From assembly GCA_039193195.1 (NCBI GenBank), contig JBCCWS010000026.1, positions 1-64,000 of the forward strand: DNA of 64,000 nt, read 5' to 3'. The DNA is from Pseudomonadota bacterium (GTDB lineage Bacteria; Pseudomonadota; Gammaproteobacteria; Steroidobacterales; JBCBZW01). The position numbers were made by a program, and so were the translations under genes. Positions 35,357 through 44,487 of the stretch are shown in pieces (position 1 is the stretch's first letter; every line of letters begins with the position of its first letter). Under the pieces are notes generated by a model, which saw nothing but the letters and a program-made list of their open reading frames with translations, did no database searches and had not been told where the DNA came from.

Positions 35357-36089
35357 CGTGCCCCTGGTGTACTTTTCTTAGACATAAGGGCGTGAGGGTA
35401 GCTCGACGCTACGGCCAGCTTCCGAGACGTGCGTAGCGGATCAGCGCTTCACAAACGGGTCGCTGCGGGGCACCTTTGGGCAGGTGGGGGTTAGCGTCAG
35501 GTTGGCGCCTTGGGATCTAGCGTCTGTCCGGGCCTGGCGCCAAGCTCGCGGGTTCGGCAAAGCTCACCCGCTCCAGCCGCAAATCGAGAGTGCCAGAGCA
35601 TGCCACCGCCGTGCGCGTCGTAGCGCTAGCGAGGGTGGCTGTCGAAACCGTGTACTTCGGGCAGACCGCACACCTCACCCAACGCGAGCTGCGCACTACA
35701 GTACCAGTCGAGAACCCTTCCCGGAACGTCTGGAACATCACGTGCGTGGGGCCGCGGTCGCGATCGATGGCCGAAGCAGAAGCCGGCGCTCCCCAACGCC
35801 TTGACCCTTCGCTCACGCTCGAACCGTGACGATGCTGTCGAACTCACGGGCTCCGGCGTCTTGCGAGTATTCGACGAGGCGATACCGACGTGTTCCGAGC
35901 CGCCAAGGCCGATGCGGCGTTGGATGCGACCTTCACTCCGGGGTTCGACAAGCAGCCTTCACTACACACGGCTGCCCGTGGGCTAGCAACGATCGCCGGA
36001 TTCAGATGACCTAGCACTTGCGCTCGCCTGCCTCGGGCCCGAGAAGTTGAGCTTGCGCCCGCCTAGGCTCAACACGCGCAGGAACTGGA
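35357..36089. other. Low-coding patch with no supported gene
   Basis: About 730 bp without an open frame that I trust. Several short frames exist on both strands but none has a good start or family match. On the plus strand, frame 1 from 35590 reads through one TGA at 35827 to 36009 and contains DAALDATFTPGFDKQPSL, which recalls delta-60 beta-propeller repeats; this may be the remnant of a decayed gene. The first 40 bp probably hold the promoter of the reverse-strand gene at 33479-35356. Confidence 0.5.
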
Positions 36090-36664
36090 CTACTCGCAGC
36101 GGGGCACTGGTTGCGGGCGAGCCCTGCCGTTGTAGCGCGTGACCCAGCAGCGCTCGTAGATGGAGCAGTAGCACAGATCGAGCTGCATCGCCCACACGCG
36201 AGGCATGAATTCGTTTAAGGCTTGCTCGACAGCTTCTGAGCGCTGCCAGTCCATTTGGAGCGCGGGCTGGGACTCACCGGCGCCGAGCAGGTAGCCACCA
36301 AGCGCACCGCTGTAGCTCTCGGTCCAAGGGTCGTCCCGCAGCGTGTCGGGTCGGGCTGTAGCTCAAGGAAGTTCTGCGCACCGGCTAGGGGTCGGTCGTC
36401 CATACGTCATTGCGCCGTATCCACGTAAGCTGGCCCAATCGCTACGTTAGTCACCTCGAGCTTGAACCGTCGCACGGGCCTGCCCTGGCGGTTCTCGGCC
36501 GTGACGTAAGTGGTACCGATGCGCAGCACAGGGACGACGTCGGCATGCGGTTGGTTGCGCCCTATGCGTGCCTGATCCCACGCGACGTATAGCGCCACCA
36601 CCGCCACGAACAGGGCGACCGCATTCATCAGATCACCGGTTCGGGAGCGCTTCTCGCCCGCCAT
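36090..36664 (-). pseudogene. Broken small membrane protein gene
   Basis: Reading the reverse strand from 36664, the first 85 codons give a basic start, a membrane helix (AVALFVAVVALYVAWDQARIG) and FKLEVTNVAIGPAYVDTAQ, then a TGA at 36407-36409. The same frame continues with MDDRPLAGAQNFLELQPD, and near 36350 the coding sense moves to another frame: DTLRDDPWTESYSGALGGYLLGAG, then CYCSIYERCWV, ending at a TAG at 36090. This matches a known type of small bacterial membrane protein ending in a CYCS...CW motif. So one in-frame stop and one frameshift have inactivated it, unless both are sequencing errors. It lies 18 bp from lpdA on the same strand. Confidence 0.7.
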
Positions 36665-36682
36665 CTCCCCCGTCCGTGACGC

Positions 36683-38113
36683 TCAGCGCGCCTTGCGCTT
36701 AGGCAGGTACAGATCGGTGATCGTACCTTCGAACACCTCCGCCGCCATCGCCACAGTCTCCGACAAGGTGGGGTGAGGATGGACCGTCAAGCCAATGTCC
36801 GCTGCGTCACAGCCAAGTTCGATGGCCAAACCTGCCTCGGCGATGAGATCGCCTGCGTTCGGGCCCACGATTCCGGCCCCCAACAGCCGGCCACTCGCGT
36901 TGTCGAACAGCAGCTTGGTGAACCCTTCGCTGCGATTGATGGCCAGGGAGCGCCCGCTCGCGGCCCAAGGGAAGTTGCCCTTCCCGTACTCCACACCCTC
37001 AGCCTTCAGCTGCAGCTCGGTCTTGCCGACCCAAGCAACCTCAGGATCCGTGTAGGCGACGGACGGAATCACACGCGCGTCGAAGAACGATTTCTCACCC
37101 GCTGCCACTTCGGCCGCCACCTTCGCCTCGTGGGTGGCTTTGTGCGCCAGCATCGGCTGCCCAACGATGTCGCCGATGGCGAAGATATGCGGCACGTTGG
37201 TGCGCATCTGGCGATCGACGTTGATGAAGCCGCGCTCATCGACGGCGACGCCGGCCGCTTCGGCGTCGATCAAGGCACCGTTCGGCTTACGGCCCACGGC
37301 CACCAGCACCCGCCCGTACACCTGTGGCTCTGGCGCACCTTCTGCGTCGAAGGTGACCTTCAGGCCAGCGTCCGTACCCTCCGCGGCGACGACCTTGGTG
37401 CCAAGCATGATCGCTTCGTAGCGGCTACCCATCAGCTTGGCCAGGGGCCGCACGAGATCGGGGTCGGCGCCGGGCATGAGTCCATCGGTGAGCTCGACGA
37501 TACTCACCTTCACGCCGAGGGCGTCGTAGACGCTTGCGAGCTCCATACCGATGATGCCGCCACCGACCACCAGCATGCGCTCGGGTAGCTCCTCGAGCTC
37601 AAGGGCATCGGTGGAGTCCATGACGCGCGGGTCGTCATGATCGATGAAGGGCAATCGCACCGGCTCACTGCCGGCAGCGATGATGCACTGCTGGAACTCG
37701 ACGCGGGTGGTGCCTTCATCGCCCACTACCTGGAGGGCGTTCGGCGAGGCGAAACGACCATAGCCGTGCACCACCCGCACCCCACGCTTGTTGGCCATCT
37801 GATCGAGCCCCCCCGTGAGGCGGCGCACGATGCCGTTCTTCCAGCGACGCAGGCGATCCGTATCGATCTCCGGATCGGCGAAGCGTACACCGAACTCGGC
37901 CATCGAATGGGCCTCTTCGATTACCTTGGCCGCGTGTAGCAGAGCCTTCGAGGGAATGCAGCCCACGTTGAGGCAGACGCCGCCCAGGTTCGGATCGCGC
38001 TCGATGAGCACGACGTCCTGACCGAGGTCAGCGGCACGGAACGCAGCCGTGTAACCGCCGGGACCTGAGCCCAGGACGACCAGATCCGCTTGCACCGTCG
38101 TCGCATCGCTCAT
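36683..38113 (-). CDS. lpdA: Dihydrolipoyl dehydrogenase (E3)
   Basis: Reoxidises dihydrolipoyl groups of the pyruvate dehydrogenase complex, passing electrons to NAD. The 476-residue flavoprotein has the FAD-binding GSGPGGYTAAFRAADLG, the redox-active disulfide GGVCLNVGCIPSKALL, the NAD-binding VVGGGIIGMELASVYDALG and the C-terminal HPHPTLSE, with the catalytic His and Glu. It is last in aceE-aceF-lpdA and overlaps the aceF stop by 4 bp, so it is probably the dedicated E3 of this complex. Confidence 0.96.
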   Translation of the reverse strand: MSDATTVQADLVVLGSGPGGYTAAFRAADLGQDVVLIERDPNLGGVCLNVGCIPSKALLHAAKVIEEAHSMAEFGVRFADPEIDTDRLRRWKNGIVRRLTGGLDQMANKRGVRVVHGYGRFASPNALQVVGDEGTTRVEFQQCIIAAGSEPVRLPFIDHDDPRVMDSTDALELEELPERMLVVGGGIIGMELASVYDALGVKVSIVELTDGLMPGADPDLVRPLAKLMGSRYEAIMLGTKVVAAEGTDAGLKVTFDAEGAPEPQVYGRVLVAVGRKPNGALIDAEAAGVAVDERGFINVDRQMRTNVPHIFAIGDIVGQPMLAHKATHEAKVAAEVAAGEKSFFDARVIPSVAYTDPEVAWVGKTELQLKAEGVEYGKGNFPWAASGRSLAINRSEGFTKLLFDNASGRLLGAGIVGPNAGDLIAEAGLAIELGCDAADIGLTVHPHPTLSETVAMAAEVFEGTITDLYLPKRKAR

Positions 38114-39987
38114 CCGCGTAGGTCCTCCGGCAGCAGGCCTTGCACCTCTTTCAAGATCTCGCCCAAGCGCACCGTGAAGCGTACGGCCGCTGCACCGTCG
38201 ATCACTCGATGGTCGTAGGACAGGGAAAACGGCAGCATTAAACGGGGCTGGAATGCCTCGCCGTCCCAGACAGGCGCCATCGCCGAGCGCGACACGCCGA
38301 GTATCGCCACTTCCGGAGCATTGATGATGGGCGTAAAGGCCGTGCCGCCGATGCCACCGAGGCTGGAGATCGTAAAGACTCCACCCTGCATCTGATCGGC
38401 CTTCAGCTTGCCCTCGCGGGCGAGGCCCGCGAGCGTGCCGAGCTCCCGTGCGATATCGAACAGATCGCGCTTGTCGGCATCCTTGATCACGGGCACGACG
38501 AGGCCATTAGGCGTGTCCGCCGCAAAGCCGATGTGCGTGTAGCGCTTCATAACCAGGGCATCGCCGTCGAGGGACGCTTTGAACACCGGGAACTCATCCA
38601 GAGTCAGAGCACACGCGCGCACCAGGAAGGCGAGCGGCGTAAGCTTCGCCTCGCGCTGCGCGGCCACCGGCTTGAGGCGTTTGCGCGTCGCCTCCATGTC
38701 CGTGATATCCGCTTCGTCGAACTGCGTGACGTGCGGCAGATTCACCCAGCTGGCGTGCAAGCGCGGGCCCGAGATCTTCTGGATACGGGTGAGCGGCTCG
38801 CGCTCGACCTCGCCGTACCTGGCGAAATCGACCTTGGGCACCTCCGGAAGCGACGCCTCCGTGGCCACCGGGGTAGCGCCGGTGACGATGGACTTAACGA
38901 ACCCCTTCACATCATCGGCGGTGATACGCCCTTTTAGGCCGCTGCCTTTAACCAGCCCGAGGTCCACGCCGAGTTCGCGGGCAAAGCGCCGAACGGATGG
39001 GCCTGCGTGGGCGCGGGCGAAAGCGCCCTCATCAACCGGCGGCAACGACGCCGCGCGCTTGGGGGCAGGTGCTGGCGTCGACGCGGGCGACGGTGCCGCT
39101 GGCGATGGCCCGGGCGCGGCGGGTGCGGTGCTTGCTGGCCCCACGGCATCGAGATGGATGATCAAATCGCCCGGCGAAACACGATCGCCCACCCCCACGT
39201 GCAGGGCAGCGACACGGCCTGCAGACGGTGCCGGCACGTCCATCGCGGCCTTGTCTGTCTCTAAGGTGATCAGGGAAGCCTCTGCTTCCACCTCATCACC
39301 GGGCTTGACCAAGACGTCGATGATCTCCACATCGGTGAAATCACCCATGTCGGGTACACGAACTTCCACTCCGGGCACGACCACCGGCTCGTTGGTGGCA
39401 GGTGCCGTCCTAGCGGTGGCCGCCAGCAGGCTGCCCTCGTGCGGCGCTGACGCTGTGCCCGCCCCGTCGGCGTAGGTGATCACGAGGTCGCCCTGGGACA
39501 CCTTATCGCCGGTCTTGACGTGCACCTCGCCCACTACGCCTTCTCGCGGCGCGGGTACGTCCATCGCGGCCTTGTCCGTCTCCAGCGTCATCAGCGCTTG
39601 CTCGGCGTCGATCTTGTCGCCGGCACTTACCAACACGTCAATCACATCCACCTGGGCGAAGTCGCCGATGTCAGGCACGTACACCTCTTCGCCGCTGCCT
39701 GAGGCCTGCGCAGGGGACGCAGGCGTGGGCGCGGCGGTAGCTGCCCCCTCTGCGAAGGTGACGACTAGGCTCCCCTCGGACACCTTGTCGCCGGTTTTCA
39801 CGTGCACCTCAGCCACCACTCCAGCGTGCGGTGCGGGCACGTCCATCGCCGCCTTGTCTGTCTCGAGCGTGAGCAGTGGCTGCTCGGCCTCCACGTTGTC
39901 GCCGGGGTTTACCAGCACGTCGATTACGTCGACGTCGGTGAAATCACCGATGTCCGGCACGCGGACTTCACGATCCTCAGTTGTCAC
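38110..39987 (-). CDS. aceF: Pyruvate dehydrogenase E2 with three lipoyl domains
   Basis: The acetyltransferase core of the pyruvate dehydrogenase complex, 625 residues. It has three lipoyl domains in tandem, each with ETDKAAMDVPAP; the lipoylated lysines are Lys45, Lys139 and Lys246. Ala/Pro-rich hinges separate them. A peripheral subunit-binding domain follows (about 326-363, AGPSVRRFARELGVDL), then the catalytic domain with SYDHRVIDGAAAVRF (His near 593). The near identity of the lipoyl domains makes short DNA repeats at 39230-39260, 39555-39585 and 39835-39865. It lies 16 bp after aceE and overlaps lpdA. Confidence 0.95.
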   Translation of the reverse strand: MTTEDREVRVPDIGDFTDVDVIDVLVNPGDNVEAEQPLLTLETDKAAMDVPAPHAGVVAEVHVKTGDKVSEGSLVVTFAEGAATAAPTPASPAQASGSGEEVYVPDIGDFAQVDVIDVLVSAGDKIDAEQALMTLETDKAAMDVPAPREGVVGEVHVKTGDKVSQGDLVITYADGAGTASAPHEGSLLAATARTAPATNEPVVVPGVEVRVPDMGDFTDVEIIDVLVKPGDEVEAEASLITLETDKAAMDVPAPSAGRVAALHVGVGDRVSPGDLIIHLDAVGPASTAPAAPGPSPAAPSPASTPAPAPKRAASLPPVDEGAFARAHAGPSVRRFARELGVDLGLVKGSGLKGRITADDVKGFVKSIVTGATPVATEASLPEVPKVDFARYGEVEREPLTRIQKISGPRLHASWVNLPHVTQFDEADITDMEATRKRLKPVAAQREAKLTPLAFLVRACALTLDEFPVFKASLDGDALVMKRYTHIGFAADTPNGLVVPVIKDADKRDLFDIARELGTLAGLAREGKLKADQMQGGVFTISSLGGIGGTAFTPIINAPEVAILGVSRSAMAPVWDGEAFQPRLMLPFSLSYDHRVIDGAAAVRFTVRLGEILKEVQGLLPEDLRG

Positions 39988-40003
39988 GTCAGCCCCCTTG
40001 CGT

Positions 40004-42664
40004 TCAGGACAGCCACGGCGCTGGCCGGTTGGGATCGATCTCGAAGCGCTCGATAGCCCGCGAGACGAGCCAGCGCTGCATGCGCCCTTCGTCAGCCAGG
40101 GCCTTCAAGGCGGCGAGAGCGATGTAGCGACGATCGACCTCGAAGAAGTCGCGCAGCTTGGCGCGCCCGTCGCTGCGACCGAAGCCGTCCGTGCCCAGGC
40201 ACACGTAGCGCCCTGGCACCCATTCACGGATCTGATCGGCGAAGGACGCCATGTAGTCGGTGGCGGCGATGAAGGGGCCGCTGCGCTGGTCAAAGCACGC
40301 CTCCACGTGACAGCGCTGCGGCGTCGTCTCCGGACGCATACGGTTGTTGCGCGCAACGGCTAGGCCCTCGCGCCGCAGCTCCGTAAAGCTCGGCACGGAC
40401 CACACATCCGCAGCCACACCAAACTCACCCAGTAGCTCGGCGGCGGCGATCACCTCGCGCAGGATGGTGCCGCATCCAAGCAGCTGCACGCGCAGCTCGC
40501 CCTGTTGACCTTCCTGCAGCAGGTACATTCCCTTGACAATGTCCGCCTCGGCGCCGGCGGGTATGGCCGGATGAACGTAGTTTTCGTTCATGCAGGTGAG
40601 GTAGTAGAAGACGTTCTCGTCCTCCTTGATCATCCTCCGCAGACCGTCCTTTACGATCACGGCTAGCTCGTAGCTGAAGGTAGGATCGTAGGAGACGCAG
40701 TTCGGCACGGTGGCCGAGAGCAAGTGGCTATGCCCATCTTGGTGCTGTAGACCTTCGCCTGCGAGCGTGGTGCGCCCCGCTGTGCAGCCGGCGAGGAAGC
40801 CGCGGGACTGCATGTCACCCGCCGCCCAAATGAAATCGCCCACGCGCTGGAAGCCGAACATGGAGTAGAAAAGGTAGAAGGGGATCATCTGGATGCCGTG
40901 GTTGGCGTACGCCGTCGCGGCGGCGATCCACGAGCAGAGCGAGCCCGCCTCGTTGATGCCCTCCTCTAGGATCTGGCCCTTCTTGTCCTCGCGGTAGTAC
41001 ATGAGCTGATCCGCATCTTGCGGGCGGTACAGCTGACCGACGCTCGAGTAAATGCCGAACTGGCGGAACATGCCCTCCATGCCGAAGGTGCGTGCCTCGT
41101 CGGGCACGATCGGCAGGATCCGTTGGCCCACCTCCTTGTCCCGCATCAGCTGCGTGAGGATCCGCACCAGGGTCATGGTGGTGGAGACCTCGCGATCGCC
41201 CGAGCCCTTGAGCTGTGCGTCGAAGGGGTCGGGCGCCGGCACTTGCAGCGTCGGCAGGGAGATCGTGCGCTGAGGCAGGGAACCGCCCAACACCTTGCGC
41301 CGCTGCATCAGGTAGCGATGCTCGCGACTGTCCTCGGGCGGACGGCAGAAGGGCAGCTTGTTGATCTCGTCATCGGCCACCGGGATATCGAAGCGATCGC
41401 GGAAGTGACGCAGTGCGTCTTCGTCGAGCTTCTTCTGCTGGTGAGTGGTGTTCTGCCCCTCACCGGCCGCCCCCATGCCGAAGCCCTTTACGGTCTTGGC
41501 CAAAATCACCGTGGGCGCACCCTGCATGCGCGAAGCCGCCGCGTACGCCGCGTGCACCTTGAGCTGGTCATGGCCGCCGCGGTTCAAGCGCCAAATGTCC
41601 TCATCGGACATATTGGCCACCATCGCCTCGAGCTCGGGGTACTTGCCGAAGAAGTGTTTACGCACGAAGTCGCCGCCGTTGGCCTTGAAGGCCTGGTACT
41701 CGCCGTCGACGGCCTCTTCCATGCGCTGGCGCAGGAGGCCATCGGTATCGCGGGCCAGGAGCGGATCCCAGCGCGAGCCCCACAGCACCTTTATGACGTT
41801 CCACCCGGCACCGCCAAAGCTGGCCTCGAGCTCCTGGATGATCTTGCCGTTGCCGCGCACGGGACCGTCCAGACGCTGCAGGTTGCAGTTGATGACGAAC
41901 ACAAGGTTATCCAGGCGTTCGCGCACCGGCAGGGTGATGGCGCCGAGGGATTCGGGCTCGTCCATCTCGCCATCGCCTAGGAAGCACCAGATCTTGCGAT
42001 CGGACGGCGGCACCAAGCCGCGGTCCTGCAGGTAGCGGGTGAACCGAGCCTGGTAGATCGCCTTCATGGGGCCGAGGCCCATCGACACGGTCGGGAACTG
42101 CCAGAAGTCTGGCATCAGGTAGGGGTGCGGGTAGGAGCTCAAGCCCCCGCCACCCACTTCTTGGCGGAACGAGCGTAGCTGCTCCGCACTCAGGCGCCCT
42201 TCGAGGAAGGCGCGGGCGTAGATGCCCGGTGCCGAGTGCCCCTGAATGAAGATCATGTCACCCGGATGGTTCTCGCTCGGCGCACGCCAGAAATGATTGA
42301 AACCCACCTCGTAAAGCACGGCGCTTGAGGCGTAGGTAGCGATGTGGCCGCCCAGCTCGCTGTTGGCGCGGTTGGCCTGCACTACCGTAGCCATCGCGTT
42401 CCAGCGGATGTAGGCGAGGATGCGCTTCTCGACCGCCAGATCCCCGGGATAGGGATCTTGCTGACCAACTGAAATCGTATTCAGGTAAGCCGTGTTGGGG
42501 CTGTAGGGGAGGTATCCGCCTGAGCGCCGCGTGTGATCGATGAGCCGATCAAGCAGGTAATGTGCCCGCTCTGGCCCATGCACCTTGAGGACGGAGTCGA
42601 TGGACTCCAGCCACTCCCGTGTTTCCGCTGGATCAAGGTCCTGCGACGTATGGTGTTCCGACAT
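40004..42664 (-). CDS. aceE: Pyruvate dehydrogenase E1, homodimeric type
   Basis: The thiamine-diphosphate decarboxylase component (886 residues) of the pyruvate dehydrogenase complex, converting pyruvate to acetyl-CoA together with AceF and LpdA. It is the single-chain E1 of gammaproteobacteria: an N-terminal WLESIDSVL region, the ThDP motif GDGEMDEPESLGAI...NLVFVINCNLQRLDGPV, GQNTTHQQKKL and, in the second half, YREDKKGQILEEGINEAGS and EGLQHQDGHSHLLSATVPNC. A GGGGAG ribosome-binding site precedes the ATG at 42664. The 42665-42849 region holds the divergent promoters of aceE and pepA; I saw no convincing PdhR site. Confidence 0.96.
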   Translation of the reverse strand: MSEHHTSQDLDPAETREWLESIDSVLKVHGPERAHYLLDRLIDHTRRSGGYLPYSPNTAYLNTISVGQQDPYPGDLAVEKRILAYIRWNAMATVVQANRANSELGGHIATYASSAVLYEVGFNHFWRAPSENHPGDMIFIQGHSAPGIYARAFLEGRLSAEQLRSFRQEVGGGGLSSYPHPYLMPDFWQFPTVSMGLGPMKAIYQARFTRYLQDRGLVPPSDRKIWCFLGDGEMDEPESLGAITLPVRERLDNLVFVINCNLQRLDGPVRGNGKIIQELEASFGGAGWNVIKVLWGSRWDPLLARDTDGLLRQRMEEAVDGEYQAFKANGGDFVRKHFFGKYPELEAMVANMSDEDIWRLNRGGHDQLKVHAAYAAASRMQGAPTVILAKTVKGFGMGAAGEGQNTTHQQKKLDEDALRHFRDRFDIPVADDEINKLPFCRPPEDSREHRYLMQRRKVLGGSLPQRTISLPTLQVPAPDPFDAQLKGSGDREVSTTMTLVRILTQLMRDKEVGQRILPIVPDEARTFGMEGMFRQFGIYSSVGQLYRPQDADQLMYYREDKKGQILEEGINEAGSLCSWIAAATAYANHGIQMIPFYLFYSMFGFQRVGDFIWAAGDMQSRGFLAGCTAGRTTLAGEGLQHQDGHSHLLSATVPNCVSYDPTFSYELAVIVKDGLRRMIKEDENVFYYLTCMNENYVHPAIPAGAEADIVKGMYLLQEGQQGELRVQLLGCGTILREVIAAAELLGEFGVAADVWSVPSFTELRREGLAVARNNRMRPETTPQRCHVEACFDQRSGPFIAATDYMASFADQIREWVPGRYVCLGTDGFGRSDGRAKLRDFFEVDRRYIALAALKALADEGRMQRWLVSRAIERFEIDPNRPAPWLS

Positions 42665-42849
42665 ACGCTCCCCGCAATATTCGGATACTGAAAGCTAGAG
42701 GAACCGACCAACGCTTCCGTTTAGCTTCGGGCCCTTGCGCGGCGTCGCAGGCCGGTGAGCGAGCGCGGTGCAAGGTCGCCGCGTCGGTGGTTTGAGCATG
42801 CCGGTGAAGCGATCGTGGTCGGTCGAATTGCCGCCATCCACCTGCTAGC

Positions 42850-44487
42850 ATGCGCATAACGCGCGGCGCTGTTCGAAAGCGGCGCCATCATTACTTTTTG
42901 CCTCCTAGCGGTCAAGAAATCCTTATCGTGCCCCTGCAGCTCCCCGCATCTCCGCGCATCGAGGCCACACACCATCGTTCCCCGCTCTCGGAAGCCGACA
43001 TCGCGCAATGTGATCACCTCGTCATCGCCCTGCCGAGCAGCACGGCCCAGGGCGACGGCTGGCCCGAATTCCCACACCAGTCCTTGGTGCGCAGCCTTCT
43101 GGAGCGCCTGACGGAGGTGGGCGAGGCGAGGCGCGTGCACGCGGTGTTGCCAAACGCGAACGCCACTGGCCTTAGCGCAGGTTTCGTGCCAGCGGGCGAG
43201 GATGCCTTCGCCAGCCTGACGGCGGCGCGCAAGCTCGTCGCCGACGTCGCCCGTCAACAGGTGGCCAGGGTGGCGGTCGTCGCACCGGGGTTCTCCGCCC
43301 AGGAGCAGGCCCAAGTGCTGAGCGCTATCGTCCGCTCGCTGGCCGCCGCAGCCTTCGAAATGCCGTCGGCGAAGCAGGCCCCGCGCAGCGACAGCAACCG
43401 CGTCCTGCTGGAGCACATTGACACCTTCAGCCCTACCCAAACACTCGATTACCGGCGGGAGCTGGCAGAGGCCCAGGGCAACGGCCTCGCCCGCTGGCTA
43501 TCGGCCCTACCCTCTAATGCGCTTACGGTCCAGGGCTACCTCGAGCGGGTGGAGACCCTCGCCGGCGAGCTCGGTTGGGAACTTGAGGTGTTGCGCACGC
43601 AGGAGCTGGAGGCACTCGGGGCGAACGCATACCTGGCAGTCGCCCAAGGCAGTCGGGGCCACAGCCCTTCGGAGCCCGCCCTGATTCACCTGCGCTACCG
43701 ACCGCCGGGCGGCAGTGTTCCCAACGCGCCCGCGGAACTGGCGCTGGTCGGCAAGGGCATCTGCTTCGATACGGGCGGTGTCAACGTCAAGCCGGCCCAG
43801 TACATGCAGACCATGAACGAGGACATGGGCGGCAGCGCCGCAGCCCTCGGCACCCTGTACACAATCACCGAACTGGGCTTACCGATCGCCGTCGACGCCT
43901 GGCTAGCGCTTGCCGAGAACGCCATCGGCCCCGCGGCGTACAAGCCGCAGGACCTGATCACCGCGGCCAATGGCACCACGATCGAAGTGGTGCATACGGA
44001 TGCCGAGGGGCGCATGGTGTTGGCCGATACGCTGCACCTAGCGGCCCGCGAGCAGCCTGCCCTGCTAGTCGATCTCGCCACCCTGACGGGCGCTTGCGTC
44101 AACGCCCTCACCACCGCTTACAGCGGCGTTTTCGTCAACCGCCCCGAGCTGCAGGACATGCTGGTGGAGGCGGGGCGCTCCAGCGGTGAGCGAGTCTGGC
44201 CATTCCCGCTCAGCGCTGACTTCGATCACGCCCTGGAAAGCGACTTTGCCGACGTCAAGCAATGCACTATCGATGGCCGCGGCGACCATATCCTCGCGGC
44301 TCGCTTCCTCGGTCGCTTCGTCCCCGACAGCATTCCCTGGGTACACATCGATCTTGCCGCCTCGCGCCATAAGGGTGGCCTTGGTCACGTCCCTACGGAT
44401 GTGACAGGCTTCGGCGTCCACCTACTAACGAGCTTGCTAGTCGACCAGATGCTGACAAGTGCCGACGAGGATGGGCAGGCCTTCTGA
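42850..44487 (+). CDS. pepA: Leucyl aminopeptidase (M17)
   Basis: A two-metal aminopeptidase that removes N-terminal residues from peptides; in some bacteria PepA also binds DNA. The catalytic domain has VGKGICFDTGGVNVKP, with the metal-binding region, YMQTMNEDMGGSAAALG, NAIGPAAYKPQDLITAANGTTIEVVHTDAEGRMVLADTL and LVDLATLTGACV. The N-terminal macro-like domain is poorly conserved. It reads GGVNVKP rather than the common GGISLKP, so it may belong to a PepA subfamily. The start is uncertain: ATG 42850 lacks a ribosome-binding site, and a GTG at 42928 is possible. Overlaps pyrC by 1 bp (TGATG). Confidence 0.9.
   Translation: MRITRGAVRKRRHHYFLPPSGQEILIVPLQLPASPRIEATHHRSPLSEADIAQCDHLVIALPSSTAQGDGWPEFPHQSLVRSLLERLTEVGEARRVHAVLPNANATGLSAGFVPAGEDAFASLTAARKLVADVARQQVARVAVVAPGFSAQEQAQVLSAIVRSLAAAAFEMPSAKQAPRSDSNRVLLEHIDTFSPTQTLDYRRELAEAQGNGLARWLSALPSNALTVQGYLERVETLAGELGWELEVLRTQELEALGANAYLAVAQGSRGHSPSEPALIHLRYRPPGGSVPNAPAELALVGKGICFDTGGVNVKPAQYMQTMNEDMGGSAAALGTLYTITELGLPIAVDAWLALAENAIGPAAYKPQDLITAANGTTIEVVHTDAEGRMVLADTLHLAAREQPALLVDLATLTGACVNALTTAYSGVFVNRPELQDMLVEAGRSSGERVWPFPLSADFDHALESDFADVKQCTIDGRGDHILAARFLGRFVPDSIPWVHIDLAASRHKGGLGHVPTDVTGFGVHLLTSLLVDQMLTSADEDGQAF

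Noticed and set aside
39230-39865. Spaced DNA repeats that could be taken for a CRISPR or tandem array.
   Set aside because: They are the codons of the three AceF lipoyl domains about 300 bp apart, not an array.
38579-40363. Two long plus-strand frames opposite aceF and the end of aceE.
   Set aside because: They are antisense translations of the repeated lipoyl domains and have no independent support.
42665-42849. A search for a PdhR operator upstream of aceE.
   Set aside because: No AATTGGTNNNACCAATT-like sequence could be seen in the divergent region.
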